Of a stretch of DNA of 64,000 nucleotides, positions 12,298 through 26,224 are shown in pieces. A program made the position numbers and the translations under genes. Below the pieces are notes generated by a model. That model made no database searches. It was not told the origin of the DNA and worked only from the letters and a program-made list of their open reading frames with translations. Numbering within the stretch: the stretch's first letter is position 1; each line of letters starts with the position of its first letter. The stretch spans positions 9,539,989 through 9,603,988 of the forward strand of contig CM020515.1 in assembly GCA_009823395.1 (NCBI GenBank), read 5' to 3'. The stretch comes from Thamnaconus septentrionalis (lineage: Eukaryota > Chordata > Actinopteri > Tetraodontiformes > Monacanthidae).

Positions 12298-12385
12298 TTC
12301 ACCCTATAACAGCTGGGATCGGCTCCAGCATCCCGCGACCCTGAGAGCAGCAGAAGCGGCGATTGACGACGGTGTGGATGGGTGG
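12298..12385 (+). mobile_element. SINE 3' remnant
   Basis: The stretch with CAGCTGGGATCGGCTCCAGC, CCCGCGACCCTGAG and AGAAGCGGCGATTGACGACGG-GTGGATGG matches the 3' part of the common teleost tRNA-derived SINE that normally ends in ATAGAAAATGGATGG. The full-length relative in this window is at 44409-44696. The promoter half is absent here. Confidence 0.65.
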
Positions 12386-12600
12386 GTTTGTGTAGCTTCG
12401 TGGCTACACTACCGTGTACATGACTCACGGTGTGATTGCTTCATGCTTCTGCGCTCTCTGTTGATCACTCGTTCGTACCGTCTTCCTCCAGGAGAGCGTT
12501 TTCAGGACCTTTCCTCCTGTGAAACTCGGAAGCCCTTCAGGATCCCTATAAGCTCGCATGCTTTATATATCCTGACGGCGCTCCGTCGGTGGGCGGGACG

Positions 12601-14179
12601 GTGAGCGGTGACTGCACTCGATTAGCTCCTGAGGGGCGCTGTCACTCAAGAGCCCAATCCGAGATGAGCGGCGCGGCCTCGGGCGGAGTTTGAGGAGACG
12701 CGCGGTTACTTTTAGTTTTGTGTTTGGTTGGGCCGAGAGGAGGCGGAAGAGGAGGGGGAGGAGGAGGAGGAGAAAAGCGAAGAGGGGGGAGGAGGAGGAG
12801 GCGGCGGCGAGCGTTGTCATTTTCTTTTTTTTCATTTGTACCAACAGGCACGTTTTCTCGGGAGCAAACCCAGGCGGGTGAAGCTGTCCTACAGGCTTCA
12901 TCAGCGGACGGCGAACAAAGAGAGCTGATTATTTTTTTCCCCATTTTGTTTTTTTTCTTTCTACATACGTCTATTTATCTATATATCATTTCGTCTTGAT
13001 CCTGTTTCCGATCCTCGTTCCGCGTTTGCTCGAGTGTCTGTAGCCTGGACGCACGGGAGAGGTGGGGGGAGAAAAACATGCCAGCGAGTCAACAGCTGGA
13101 CCGGAAAACACACGACGGATGTCGTTCAGCCTCGACTCGTCGTCGTTCGTAGCCGACGCCTGGGCTCCATTCGCGTGCTGCCAGCCGTTCGCCCAAATCG
13201 TCGGAAAAGAGGCGACGAACCGAGCGCAACGGCTCACATCGCATCGCATCGCGGCGCGGCTCGAAGCGAGAGGCTGTCGAAGAAGGCGAACCAAGCCCGG
13301 CGGTGAGTGAGTGAGTGAGTTAGTCAGAGGAGAGAGCGAGCGTCACGGTGATAGAAGCAGGTTCGAAATAGCCCGACTTGATTTGTGCCGTGTGGTGACG
13401 CCAGGATCGCCTCTGCATCGCATCTCGACGTTTTTTTAACCACGGAGTCGGCCATGTCAGAGCTTCTCTGTTGGTGGATAACAGATTAACCAGGGAGCTG
13501 CTTCGGTAGAGCAACAGCAGAGGAGGAAGAAGAAGAAGTTGAGGAGGGAAGGGAAGGAGACTCGGTCATCAGGAGGATTTTTTCCTTTTTATTCATTTTC
13601 TTTCTTTTTGCCGAAGCCGGGAGCGACACTGAAGAGGTGGCGGAGGTGGAGGTGGAGGGCAGAATGTGGCGTCGGCTGCTCCCTCTGCCTCTGACTGCGT
13701 GAGGTCAGCGTTGTATCGCGGGCGGCGGTGCGGTGCGGGCAGAGACAACCGGTGGCACTTAAACAGGCGACGAGAGTGCGTGGCGCGCGCGAGGCTGTGC
13801 GGAAAAGGGGGTGAAAAAACAACACACACAAAAAAAAGGGTGTTGGTGTTGGTGAAAACCGGTTTCGGATGCGCGAGAAAGTGACGTGGCGCGCTCCCAC
13901 CTCCACCGCCGCCCTCTGCCACGGAGCCTCCGGCGGACAACACCGGTGACAAGCGGCTCGAAATCACACATTTCCTCCGTAAAACCAAAAATTTATCTGT
14001 CTACCTGTCTGTCGCTCCGACTCTCCCCAACCCGCCCACCCAAGTCTCGCGGGGATAGAAAAAAGCAAATAAAGACGAGGTGAATCCAAAACAGAGGAGA
14101 AGGAGGAGGAGGCGGAGGAGGAGGGAGGAGAGGGGGGCGGAAGACGCGAGAGATTAAGGCAAAAACCGGAGCCGCCTAT
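12601..14179 (+). promoter_or_regulatory. cacng3: cacng3 promoter and 5' UTR region
   Basis: A 1.6-kb GC- and CpG-rich block directly before the cacng3 start codon. It contains long GGA/GAG purine tracts (about 12745-12805 and 14095-14150). No TATA box stands out. The transcription start and any untranslated introns cannot be placed from sequence alone. Confidence 0.55.
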
Positions 14180-14396
14180 ATGAAGATGCTGATGTGTGAC
14201 CGCGGCGTCCAGATGCTCGTGACGACGGTGGGCGCGTTCGCCGCCTTCAGCCTCATGACCATCGCCGTCGGCACCGACTACTGGCTGTACTCGCGCGGCG
14301 TCTGCCGCGTCAAGAGCAGCGGCGACAACGACACGAGCCGCAAGAACGAGGAGGTGATGACGCACTCCGGCCTCTGGCGAACCTGCTGTCTGGAAG
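14180..14396 (+). CDS. cacng3: cacng3 coding exon 1
   Basis: Encodes the short cytosolic N-terminus, first membrane segment and most of the first extracellular loop. It ends one base into a Gly codon, followed by donor GTACGT. Three ATGs lie in frame at 14180, 14186 and 14192. The first has T at -3 (weak context), the second has A at -3 and gives a protein aligned to the length of the human N-terminus (M-x-M-CDRG). Confidence 0.95.
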
Positions 14397-17300
14397 GTAC
14401 GTGATCAGTCTGACCGACTCCGAGGTGCCTCGGTGGCGTGTGTGCGTGTGTGCGTGTATGCGCGCGCATGTGTGTCCGTTCGCGTGCCTGTCTGCCTCTG
14501 TGTCACACCACAAACACCACCCCCGAGAAAAACACACACACACACACACATGCACGCAGCCGTGTAAGTCCAAGCCAGCAACGTCTCCCACGGCAGCGCC
14601 GCATCGCTGAGGCTACAAATAAAAACACTGACAGGCACAAACACACGGGGCGCTTGGCAGCGCTATCAGACACTCAGCAGCAACACTAACAAGTACCTGG
14701 ATCAGCTGTTGCCAGGACTCGCACGCACACACACGCGCACTGCAGCGCTGTTTGGAATTTCTGCTTTTGAAGCCATCTTGTTGTCTCGTATTATGTCTCG
14801 GGTTTTTCTTCTTCTTCTTCTTTCTTCTTCTTCTTCTTCTTCTTCTTCTTCTTCTCCCATCCCCCCCTTTCCAGGAGACACTAATTTTGAACAGCAGGAC
14901 ACAGCTTTGGGCTGGTGCTCAGGTGTTCATTTCGGCAGCCATGCACTGCAGTGGCAGCGGGTGTGGGGGGTTCGATGCAGTCATGGGTGTCTAAAAAATG
15001 TGGCAACACCGTCGTTAAGATGCGAGAAATGTGACCCCAAAGACTGCGTTGTTGTTATTTTTGCGGGGTTGAAGTAGCGGGAGTTCACAGTGGAACATCT
15101 CTGTCTTCTTTGCAGTGATATAGTGATTTATTTATTTTTTTACAACAAAAAATAATAGTAATCATAGTCATGAAGTTGCGTTTGTGTGTTGAAAGCGACC
15201 ACCAAGGTTTCGTTTTCCTTTTTCTGTGGCACCTTGACTTTCACTGTTTCACCGCTTCTGTGCCATCAAGTCTCCTCGGCCTGTTAAGATGCAACTAAGC
15301 TGCAACTCATTCAAGTTGCAAAATAGGTGACGGCACAGTGACTGTTCTGATGAATAAGATTGCATCCAATTCAAAGGCATTAGATGTTTTTTTTTCCCCA
15401 GGTTATCTGAAATCACCCTAGTGAGGCCCCTGACTTTTCCCACACGCTTTGCTTTTTCCTCTGCTGAATCACAAAATGAATCCAAAGCGCCATGGCGACA
15501 TATTCTAATGTGGGGTTTTTACGCAACGGACGGGTTAATCATTCATACATATGTCGAGATCAGACCCGCCAGTTTACATTTTTAACCGCAGAAGTTATTT
15601 ATTGATACCTGGTAATCTTGGTGCCATTGCACAAGGACATAATGGCCCGTGCGATTTTTAATGTGAAGCAGCTGCACCTCCTGAATGTATCACTTCCAAG
15701 AAACACAAGGTCAAATATTTCTCGAACCAGACTGAAAGTGAGAGAAATTCACTGTGTGATGTGGTAGCATAAATGCTATTCATCTCATTAAAACACAGCA
15801 GTTATTTATTTTAGCGATTTTTGAACAAACACTCCGCGTCCATTGATTTCTTTAGGCATTACACATCGGGCCTTTAGGATAAATATTATAATCAGATTAT
15901 GTTTTCAGGATTAATTATGAGTTGCCAGGAGTCATTTTTAAATTGATATTTTCCAATTGGATGCTTCACGAGCGTGTAATTCATTTCGTGATTTGACTTT
16001 GATACTCGGAAAATTTTTTGCAGAGATGAAACTTTGGTTTCAATTATCATTGAACACATACGTTGCCTGTGGTAGAGTGTGTGTGTGTGTGTGCGTGTGT
16101 GTGTGTGTGTGTGCTAGGGTTGGGGTTGGGAAAGAAAGAGATGCAGCCAAACATAACCATCTCATTCTGGGGGGCAGAGGAGGCTATTACAGGGCCAGAT
16201 GGTGCAGGTATACGACTTTAATGAAAGCGCACTGTAACTTACACACACACACACACACCCACGCAAGCACGCGCGCGCATAGACACACACTTGTAAATGA
16301 ATGAATAAATAGACAAATTTGTGGATCGTCCCAAACCTCCACATAAGCACAGCTGTGGGAGCAATATGCCAAGTTAACACAATGTCAGCGCAATGTCAGC
16401 TTGCGCGCGCACACGGACAGTCTCGAAAAACATGCACCCGCTAATGCGCACATGCATGCATGATAACGTGAGTGAGTAACTTGTGTTATCTCTTCGCCCC
16501 ACACTGCCCATCTTATCCTCCTTCCCCCTCATTGCGGGTCCCCGGCTGCCCCAGTTTTTATAATTCATAAACGCCTCATAAACTGACAGGAAATGGATGT
16601 TTCTGACTCGTGTACATGTGGCTTGTACTCTGGCTGACATCAGAGAGTGAGCGAATGAGAGATAAGAGCGAGAGTGGCGGCTGGAGAAACATCATGTTCT
16701 TGCAGGAAATGTATAGAGCAGTCATGCATAGTGCGCTGCGCGCCGTTTGAGTTGAGCATGTGTTAAAAGTGATAAAAGCTCAAGAAAATGAATCGTGTAC
16801 TTTAAGACTGGAATTTTTTTTTTCAACGGATGTTCTTTTGTTGACAGTAGCTGCGTTTCCATGACAGTTTTTCGCAAAGTAAAAGCAAATTTTTAAAATC
16901 TTCGATTTGCAGGTGTTTCCGTTGAATGGTGTGAAGCACATAAGCTGTCATTGACGAGATTTATGAGAATTGCGTTTGCGATCGTTTGTTTACGTTTGTT
17001 AGCTGTCAAGAATGGTTGTTATGTTTTCCTCTTTGTTTATTTGTAAAAAAATCCATCTCCTCCTCCGTCCAAACATAATGCGCCATTTTCTCTTGAAGTG
17101 AACTGGTCACGTGACCCGCGTATGTCACATCCGATTACGCGTAAATGCGAAAAAAGTGTTTCCATGACACTTTTGCGATATACCTCGATATCGATACGTC
17201 TGAAAAACCACCTCATGAGAGCGTCAAAACCTTTTAGCCATATTTGAGAGGTTTTCCGAAATGTAGGCGTTTCCATCACCAGTTTTTATTGTGATATTTA

Positions 17301-20300
17301 GGTTTTTGAGCAATTCTAGGGGTAATGGAAACGCAGCTAGTGTTTTATGTCTCCTGTGTTGGATTTCAGCTTTTTTTTTTGTAAAATATAAAAATGTTAA
17401 AGTTTGTGAAGCATATTTGGATCTATATATCATCATATATATAGCTATTATTTTGTCGCTACTATCATAAATATCACTACCAAAAAAAAGTTCCACCTAC
17501 AATTACTTTGACATATGTAATAGGTAGTGTTAATATTAAAAAAAAAAAAAAATAAATAAATAAATAAAAAAGTAATATTAGCCAAGAATGTTTCTCGCCT
17601 GAAAAGGCCTGAAAGCTGTTACTGGGGTATATGAGCAAAATCAAATTCAAACCATCTTGGCTCAAACAAAAGTGCTGGTGAAATATCAAAATCAAGGATG
17701 AGAGCTGTTCAAGTATGCCCTTAGGGAACATTTCCTAAATTCCCTGGATTTATCTCACATGTGCATCTGCTAGGAGAGCCCGTGGCGAAGATTGCTGAAA
17801 GGGATACAAAAACTTGGAGGGTGACTGGACGAAGCTGCTGCCTTTCACATTCAAGCAGACCAGTTACATGTGATGCTGCCAATTTTGACGATTAGCCACA
17901 GATTGAAGCTTCCTTTTGGTGTGATCGCAAACACCGCCTGGCGTGGAGCTCGGAAATGCCACCAATTACTGGGGGGGATAAAACAGCACTAATCTCTTTA
18001 GCATCTGTGAGTTTCACTTCCTGTTTTCCCCTTCATCTTCTGCTGTGTTTTTCTTAAGGACAGCTTGCCGAAAGATATTCATAGGTAGACTGACAGACAG
18101 ATGGTTAGATACTTTATTGTCGTTGAGATGCCTGAAGTGCTATAGGGTCAAACATCTTCACATTACGAGCATCATACAAAAATACCATAAACATACTTAA
18201 ATCTTGAAAATGCTGAAAAATCAAAATTTGAGAAATGTGTAAATTGTGAAGATCCCAACGATGTAGTTCCTCCTTGGTTTTGTTACAACTAGAGAGACAG
18301 TAGCTGCGTTTCTAAAATATTTCTAAAATTTTGACAGAGTACAATTGTGATTTGCAGGTGTTTCCATTGAATGGTGTGAAGCGCATAAGTCGTAATTCCC
18401 GTCAAATCTCGTCCAACTTTGAGGAGGATGGAGGTACAAAACGTTTTGCGATAAATCTGAATTTCGATGTTGTTTGCTGTCAAGAATGGTTGTGATATTT
18501 TTCTCTTTCATTACTTACTAAAAAATTTTCTGTCCCCTCCACAGTCCAATCATAACGCGCCATTTTCACTTGAAGTGAACTAGTCACTGCATTTGCACGT
18601 CTAGTGAGCGTAAATGCAGTTTAGGTGTTTTCACGACCAGTTTTTTAGGGGTCATAGAAACCCAGCTACTGATTGGCAAGATGGATATTAGAGATCTGAA
18701 GGTGGAATTGTGAAGGATTTATGCGCTGGGTAAGTTGAGTGACGGAAAGGGGAAGAGTTTGACGTGAGATGGAGGAGGTTGAAGGTAATGACAAATGGAC
18801 TGCTGTCAACATGTTTGCTGAAAGCACTTGCTCAACAGTAATTATAACCCAATGAATGCTACAACTTTGCCGTAGGTGAGAATTCAGAGCGACGGGACGT
18901 AAGAGACGTGTGTGCTACAAAACCTCACCCAAGTCCAGCAATTTCACAGACGTTTTTTGTCAAATCTGGCTTGGCTTTTTCCTAGCGTATCCAAGGAGGC
19001 GCTCTCTAGCCACCGACCGTGTGCGTGTGGTCATATCAGGATTCCCGGCGTGAGGCGAATGTGTATTTCGTGTCTCTGCGGTTGCAGCGAGGTGTTAAGT
19101 CCTCCCCCGTCCCAACCCCCCCTTGTGATAAATGAGCGCGAAAGAGGCAGGAAATGAGAAGAGAAGGAAGGAGGAAACGTAAGGAGTGAGCGGTAGAGGA
19201 TGCAGGCAGGGCGGGGATGAGGCAGAGTGTACTGCGTGAGCGTGGTGGGCAGGTGGGCTGGCTGGCTGGCTGGCTGGATTACTGGATGGCTGGCCGGCCG
19301 GCCGGAAAGTGATTGATGAGCCGTGCACGGCCTCCGTTGCAGTTGAATCTCCGGGGAACGTTTGACCACGCCACGGATCTGAACGATCACCTGGTAATAG
19401 AGAGAAGGAGCAGGGTTTTTAAAAAAGAGACGCTTTCGGGGGGGGGGGGCAGAAGATCACCTGGGTGGCCGTCGGGGGATGGGGAGAAGAGGGAAGGAGG
19501 GTCAAAGGATGAATCAGAGATCATTATCGTCAGCGGAGAGGCTCTCATGCATGGAAAAATGTAATTTCCCGGTTTGGGATGTAACTGTATCACTAGGTTA
19601 TACAACAAAGTCTTGTTGTTGCTGTGGAAACTTGCAAATTATTGTTTTCTGGACCAAAAGTATTTGTTGTTGTTTTTTTCAATCTGTAGAAAGATAGTTC
19701 ATAAAAACGTATCTATATCCTACCCACTATTCTTTTTTGTTCAGTATTTAATCAATCAAAGCATGAAGAAGACAGAAACAGAAGAAAAGAAAGCAAATAT
19801 CCATCTTGTATCCATCCAAAATCTTGTGAGTGAACAATTGTTTGTACGTACGCAGTGATGCACATGTTCTCATGTCTTCCCCACAGCTGTTGCACAGATT
19901 AACTCCTTTCACTGATATGCACTGTGTTTTTGCTTTGTATGCACATGCTGTTTTTTTCAAACCTAAATATTCCCCTGAGATCATGTTTATTTCCCCTCAT
20001 CTGAAACAACCTTTGCATGCCACGTGGCAACTGACGCTGGTTTGCTTTAATTTAAGATTCAAGATCTTCACGTTGCCGTGTCCCTTATTTCGGTGGCAAG
20101 GCAAAAAACAAAAATGGACGCAGTCGTAGCTGCGCGTCAATATCCATTGTTTTTAAATCAGGCATCCGCCTACTTTTAGGGGCCGTTGTGCGGCACGAGC
20201 GTGCACCCGTGCCAGCTCCAGGGATGAGAGGAGATGACGCAGAGGTTTTGGAAAAGCCGTTTGGATCGTCCATTCCGGTAACGAGCACCGCAGGAGTTAC

Positions 20301-22437
20301 GGAGGGAAGAAGGCGAGGAGGAATTTGAACCCGGGACTGGAACGTAAAAAAGAGGGACTTTTTTTTTGGAAAGAGAGAGTCTTTGAGGGGGAACAGACTG
20401 AGGGAAGTGTCGGGTGGTAGAGGGGGAGTGTTGGGGGGCAGGGGAGGGGAGGTTGAGGTGTGCAACCGAGCAGAACCTGTCTCGTTCCCTTTCATCAGCC
20501 ATCACTGTGGAAACTAGCCTCTTCCTCTCCCCCCCTCTTCTTTCTCACGTCTTCCCTCCCCTTCGCCAGGGAAGAGGCTATCGGGGAAGGAGGAGGAGGG
20601 GTGGGAGAGGCGGGGGTGGCTTGGGGGAGGTGGGGAGGGCGGGAGAGGGGAGGTAGAGTCACCCACACCGAGCTGTCAGAGGCGCTCTGAGGAAACAAGC
20701 GGCGCAATTTGCTGTGCTTTTCAGCTTCCTCTCCTCGCTCTGGCTTACTCCCCTTCCCTGCTCGTCTCCCCTGTTTGCTAGTTGGCAAGTGTGTGTGTGT
20801 GTGGGCATGCGCCAGTTTCCCGTTCTCACATGCGTGACATCTGGACTGTACCTCCGCTGATTAGGGAAGATTCCCTGTAGGGTTAGGCGTTAACTAGCAG
20901 CAGTCTGTGTTTTTTTTTACGCCCCTCCCATCCCGAAGTTTCAAGCTTGTTTTCTCTTTAAAATGCAATGGGTGTGGTCAAACATTGTGCTTGTGTTATT
21001 ATCATGTCCCACCACAATTGCTTGCCAAGCAAAGTTTTTAGTCGTGCTAGCTGTGGTCTACCCCAAAATCTACCGGATTCAGAATCATGACTTTGGTTCA
21101 GGTGTTCACAATTATTAGGTGACGGCCTGTGACACTGATGTTGGCCAACTACCTGTGTGATACCTTGAGGTAAAACGAATACATTCATGCTCATTAAACT
21201 GTACATCCTTCATTGATTGGCTTATTTTCCTAATCCTTGAAAAGTGGCTCCACTGACATCTCGAATGATCAGTCGGAATATCCAAAGGATACTGAGCACA
21301 CAGTCGTCATTGGCTGCCCATTAGTTTTTCACATTTAGACTAGATGCCAAAGAGCCCCTGAAACGTTTGGAAACAGCCAAGTGTTCCTTGAACCGTCACA
21401 ATCTGCGATCCGGACCCAGCATCCGTCGGAAACGATCTGGAGTGCCGTTTTAAAATGGTTCGTACAGAACTGCGGAATCTTTGGGAGGGACGAGGGTTTT
21501 GTCCTTTCGCGGCAAATGGTAATTCATTTTGCTGCTTCCTCGCTATTTGCGCCTGACCTTTTCGCAGTGCTGTGCAATGCAGCGGTGTGTGTGTGTGTGT
21601 GTGTGTGTCTGTGTGTGTGTGTGAGGGGGCGCCGCACGTCTGGGTTGGGGTTGGAGTGGTGGGAGGGTTGTGGGGCCTGCGACTGCGTCCGCCTGATCAA
21701 GGGCGAACATCTGGCGCCTCACGGAGCGGCTCGTCACAGATGTGGCGGGCTCGGGTTGCGGGGGTTAACTGGACACGCCGTTTTTTTAACCCGTTTTTTG
21801 TTTGTCTCCCTCTTTTAACCTTGATTCAGTGCCGTTTAATGCCTGGGAATGTTTTTTTTATTTAATCAGGAGTGTTTTTTTTTTTACATTCGACAAACAA
21901 GGGTACGTTTTGATTCGAGATGGTTGAGCACGTTCGCTACGCAGATGTCGGAGGGGGAAGGGAAAGCTCAGGAGAGTAGTGGTTGTGGTAGTGGTGGTGG
22001 TGGGGGGGTAGCAGAAGGCTTGGAGGTGTAAAAAAGAGGCAAAGCTCCCCAAGGAAAGCGCTTGTTGTCGCTTAACGCGCCGTCAGGACCCGGTGACCCG
22101 GGATCTGGTTGGACTCTGCCTCCTCGTCTCCGAGCCCTTTGATTGGCCGCGTTCCGTTTGCGGCCCCTCTCCCGCCCTCGTCTGTCCGCTGTGGCGCGTC
22201 TCCTATCAGTCAGAGGTCTTCATTATATTAATGTTCTTCCTATGTTTCAACATGAGCCGCGTTTTTTTTTTCCCCTCCGTCACCGCTGCAGTTATTACGG
22301 GCCGTTCCTTCCGATCGCGTTACGTCACGGTCGCGATGCAGCGCAACGTTCAGAGGCCACGCACACGGTCACGTAAGTCGTATTTTGAGGAACGACGAGG
22401 ACACACGAGATTTGGAGAGGGGAAAAAAACGCATGCG

Positions 22438-22504
<67 letters not shown>

Positions 22505-25500
22505 AGGCACTTTTGCGCACTCACTGGACTCCCAACCCTATTGGTCGTGCCCCACGATGCCTTGCCACGGCTGTGGATTGTGCTGGCCCTCAGGCCACAT
22601 TGACCTTTGTGAGGCAAATGTCTCCTGATAGATGCTTCCAGTGTGTAAGCGCGCATGGGTGCATGTGCAAAAATAAACAGTTCATGTATGATTTTTTTCG
22701 TGTCGTCTGTCCGTTTTGCTTGGCAGTTTTCCGCTCGAGTGATTCGCATCGCGCGACTAAAGGCGTCCACACGTGGACATACATATTCAAAGTATGAGTA
22801 TGCTTACCCAACCCCAAATTTGTCCTGAGTTATAAAAAGAAACAGACGCATAATAGAGTAAGATAATAGGAATTTGCTTTAACACACTACACAAGCAGGA
22901 AGCTTCTTTTAAAGACACAGCTTGTGTAGTTTTGTAGCCTCCAGTGGTGGGAATGCATATTGCAAAGAAATGTTCTCCTGTTTACTCATTGTGTCTGACG
23001 TACTTGCACCTTTGTCTTTAATTTGGATCAGCTTTTTATGTATATATGAATTATTATTAATGAAACCTCTCACTTTTATTTGTTAAGGGAAAAAAAGACA
23101 ATATAAGTGCAAACTCCAAACCAGAACAGATTGTTTACAGCTTTGTCAAACACACAGTAAAGAGGACACTATGTGCGGGCTCTTGAGCAGCTTGTAAAAT
23201 TGTTGCTAGCCAATGTTGTTTGTTTGTTATTGATTGCATTCTGTTTTACTTTAAAATATATGAATTACTTCTCCAAATCAAAGGAGTATTGCGTTTGTTG
23301 TCTGGAAGTGTACCTTGCAGCTCATACAGTATGCAGCAGAATCTGACACCAGTGTTAGAGGGGAACTACATTGAACAACCAGAAAACAACAATATGATTG
23401 AATGCAACGCTGAGCATATTTTACACTCTTCTGGCAGGTTGTCCATAGATGACTTTGCTTTTTCCTACAAGTTATCATGATGTGAAAACCTTTTATCCAG
23501 ATCTGACGCTGCAAAGCCGATTGGGAATGATAATGTTGGGGAGGACTTTATGTCCTAAGACCGGCTGACATAATTTTCTGAGAATGTGGCTGTGCTCATC
23601 CAGTAATGAAAGAGATCATTAGGAAGTGCACTGTAATTGTCCTTCAGTCTGAGTAAGATGGTTGCTTGCTGAAGTCTCATGATGAAGCCCATAATTACAG
23701 CAATAGGCTCTGCTACGGTGAACGACTTGTCACTATCCTACACTTGAGTTGCATCCTAATGAGGGATATTAGTTAAGCCGCTAATCAGGATGACATCATG
23801 GGGGGAAACTGGGAGCGCAGGTTTGAGTGAACTTGAAGAGTTGTGTTTAAAGCTTATGTTTCTTTGAATGGTCACAGAGTTTCTTAGTGAGGATATATTA
23901 CAGATCATCGGCGTAAATTGTCATTTGTGAGGCTTTAAGTCTTCCATAACTTAAACAGTTGTGAATCATTTGGATCAGTAACCAATCAGAACCAGATCAC
24001 CTGAGTCCTTTGAGTCAAATGAGTTAGTGCTACCTTTGCAATGTGTAGGGATGAATGTCTGCCTTGATTATGAATGGAGTTTTTGAACCGTGTGATTCAG
24101 CAAACCCCAATGTGAAGGGAGTTTGTTGAATCTACTTCCTGGAAGAATCCTCTTTGTGATGCGGCACCTAGAGTGACTGTGTGTCCAGTAGTGTTGGATG
24201 CTTTGACTCGTTTAGCCACGTCCCTACCTTAAGGAATCAGTTTGTGGTGCAATATCTGTCTTGTAGGTGTGACCGTTGTTGCCAGGCAGGGTGAGTGGGA
24301 TGTTTTATCAGATTATCCAAGTCTTGGTGAATGGAACAAATGTGTTAATTTGTGTTGTCTCCGATTGTGGCATTCAGGTTAATGCAGACCAAGGATTTTT
24401 CAACTCTGAATTGATCTCCAGTGTCGCGCTAATGAGCTCAGAGGCCATCTGTGCCCTCTGCTGCGTGATGGCTTTTGGCTAACGTTGGGTTATTTTTCCC
24501 TGAGCTTCTGTAACAACCATGTTCGCTCCGACAGCCGAATCATTCCTGTACACTGTAGGTGCCTTTTTTTTCCCCATTTCTGCCCCTTTTCTCAATGGTC
24601 AGTGCTCAGTCAGAACTTGTTAATATTCAGATTAGCTAGTTGAGAGCTAGTTTCGCCGAAGTTGTGATTCACGGCCAAATCAATTGGCATCTATTCCTGC
24701 AATACGCTGGCTTGGACATTGAGACAGAAATCAGATTGATGTTGACGGAGGCGGGGGAAAAAAAGGCACAGGTATAACTCACAACAGTAAAGCACTAGTG
24801 CAGCTGCATTGGGCCCTCACGTAGACGTGCCTTGCATCAATCTTATGGAAGAAGTCAGATCTTTATTGTTATGGAAGATGATCGAGATTCAGGCATCTAG
24901 TCTGTGATGGGAGCTCTGTCAAATTTGGATATTTTAAATTCACGCAAAGACATTCTTTTCTTTTCAGTCTGATCTGTGTATGTGTCGCAGCGATTCCTCT
25001 TTGATGATATCATCGCCGGGTTGTGACACTTGACTTAAGCCTGCGCGACAGCAAGTGATTCATTCACTGATACAGCATTTTGTCTCGTGGTGGCTCGCCA
25101 CAATGCTCTTTGGAGACACGGAAGACACACTGCATAGACACACAAACGAACACACACGTTTTCTGTCCCCCTATTTTTTAAAAAGATGTTACTTTACCTA
25201 ACCCGTCCTTCACCTAACTCTTCACCCTGGAATATAAAGATACATTTGTGTGAAAAATTGAAACTCTATTGTCCTTTTTTGCCCCTCGTCTTTGCTGCTA
25301 CGGTTGGCTGTCACTGCTCATCTCAGGTGATTGGCTGAATGCAATCTCAAAAGCCTATTGTGACAAGTCCTAGTAGTCTATCTGCTATTGAAGCTTTAGC
25401 CAAATAGAACAGAATCCAATGAAAAATAAATTGGGTAAAGAAAGACACACGGACACATATAGGGGCCACATATAGAACACGTACACCTAAAGTACATATG

Positions 25501-26182
25501 CTTTAGGTTGCTAAATACAGTTTTCAAGCACCATCCATAAATGTCCTCTTGGTCAATTTGTATGCTTGCTTCGAGGGTAGTTCCGATTCCTGCTGGCATT
25601 AGCGGGATGAATCCATTCATGAGTGATGTTTCTGAGTGCGAGCGCTGGAAAGGAGCTCTTCCTATGCAAATAAGCAATTAGGTTGAGTCATCCGTTGTTC
25701 ATAAGCAGCCTCCATCCTTCCACTTCTCCGTCACTCCGCCGTGCCGTTTCATCACCGGGAAAAAAAACCTCTTTTTAACCACCATCGCTTCCCTCCTCCT
25801 CCTCCTCCCCCTCCTCCTCCTCCGTCGTCCTCCCTCATCTCTCCTTCTTCCATCCCCCATAAGCCGCCGCCACCCACTATTTTTCCCGCTCTCGCATCCC
25901 CCGTGGTGTTGACCATGTGTGAATGGGATTGAATGATGGTTGGGAATTAAAGCTACGAGCAGGATACACACACACCCACACATAAATATATACACTTGCA
26001 CACGCAGAAGGAATGCTGTGCGTGTGTGTGCGTGTGTGTGCGTGCGTGTGTGTGTGTGTGCGCGTGTGTGTGCGTGCGTGTGTGTGTGTGTAATGTATTG
26101 ACGAGGATGCAGTCTCCTACCAGTGTGCCGGGTGTCAGGCAGAGAGTGACTCATTCCCCTTAATGCGGCCCACACAAACGCA

Positions 26183-26224
<42 letters not shown>

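Noticed and set aside
22093..22797. 234-codon plus-strand open frame in cacng3 intron 1
   Set aside because: Length is due to the CA microsatellite (Thr-His run); no homology and no splice partners.
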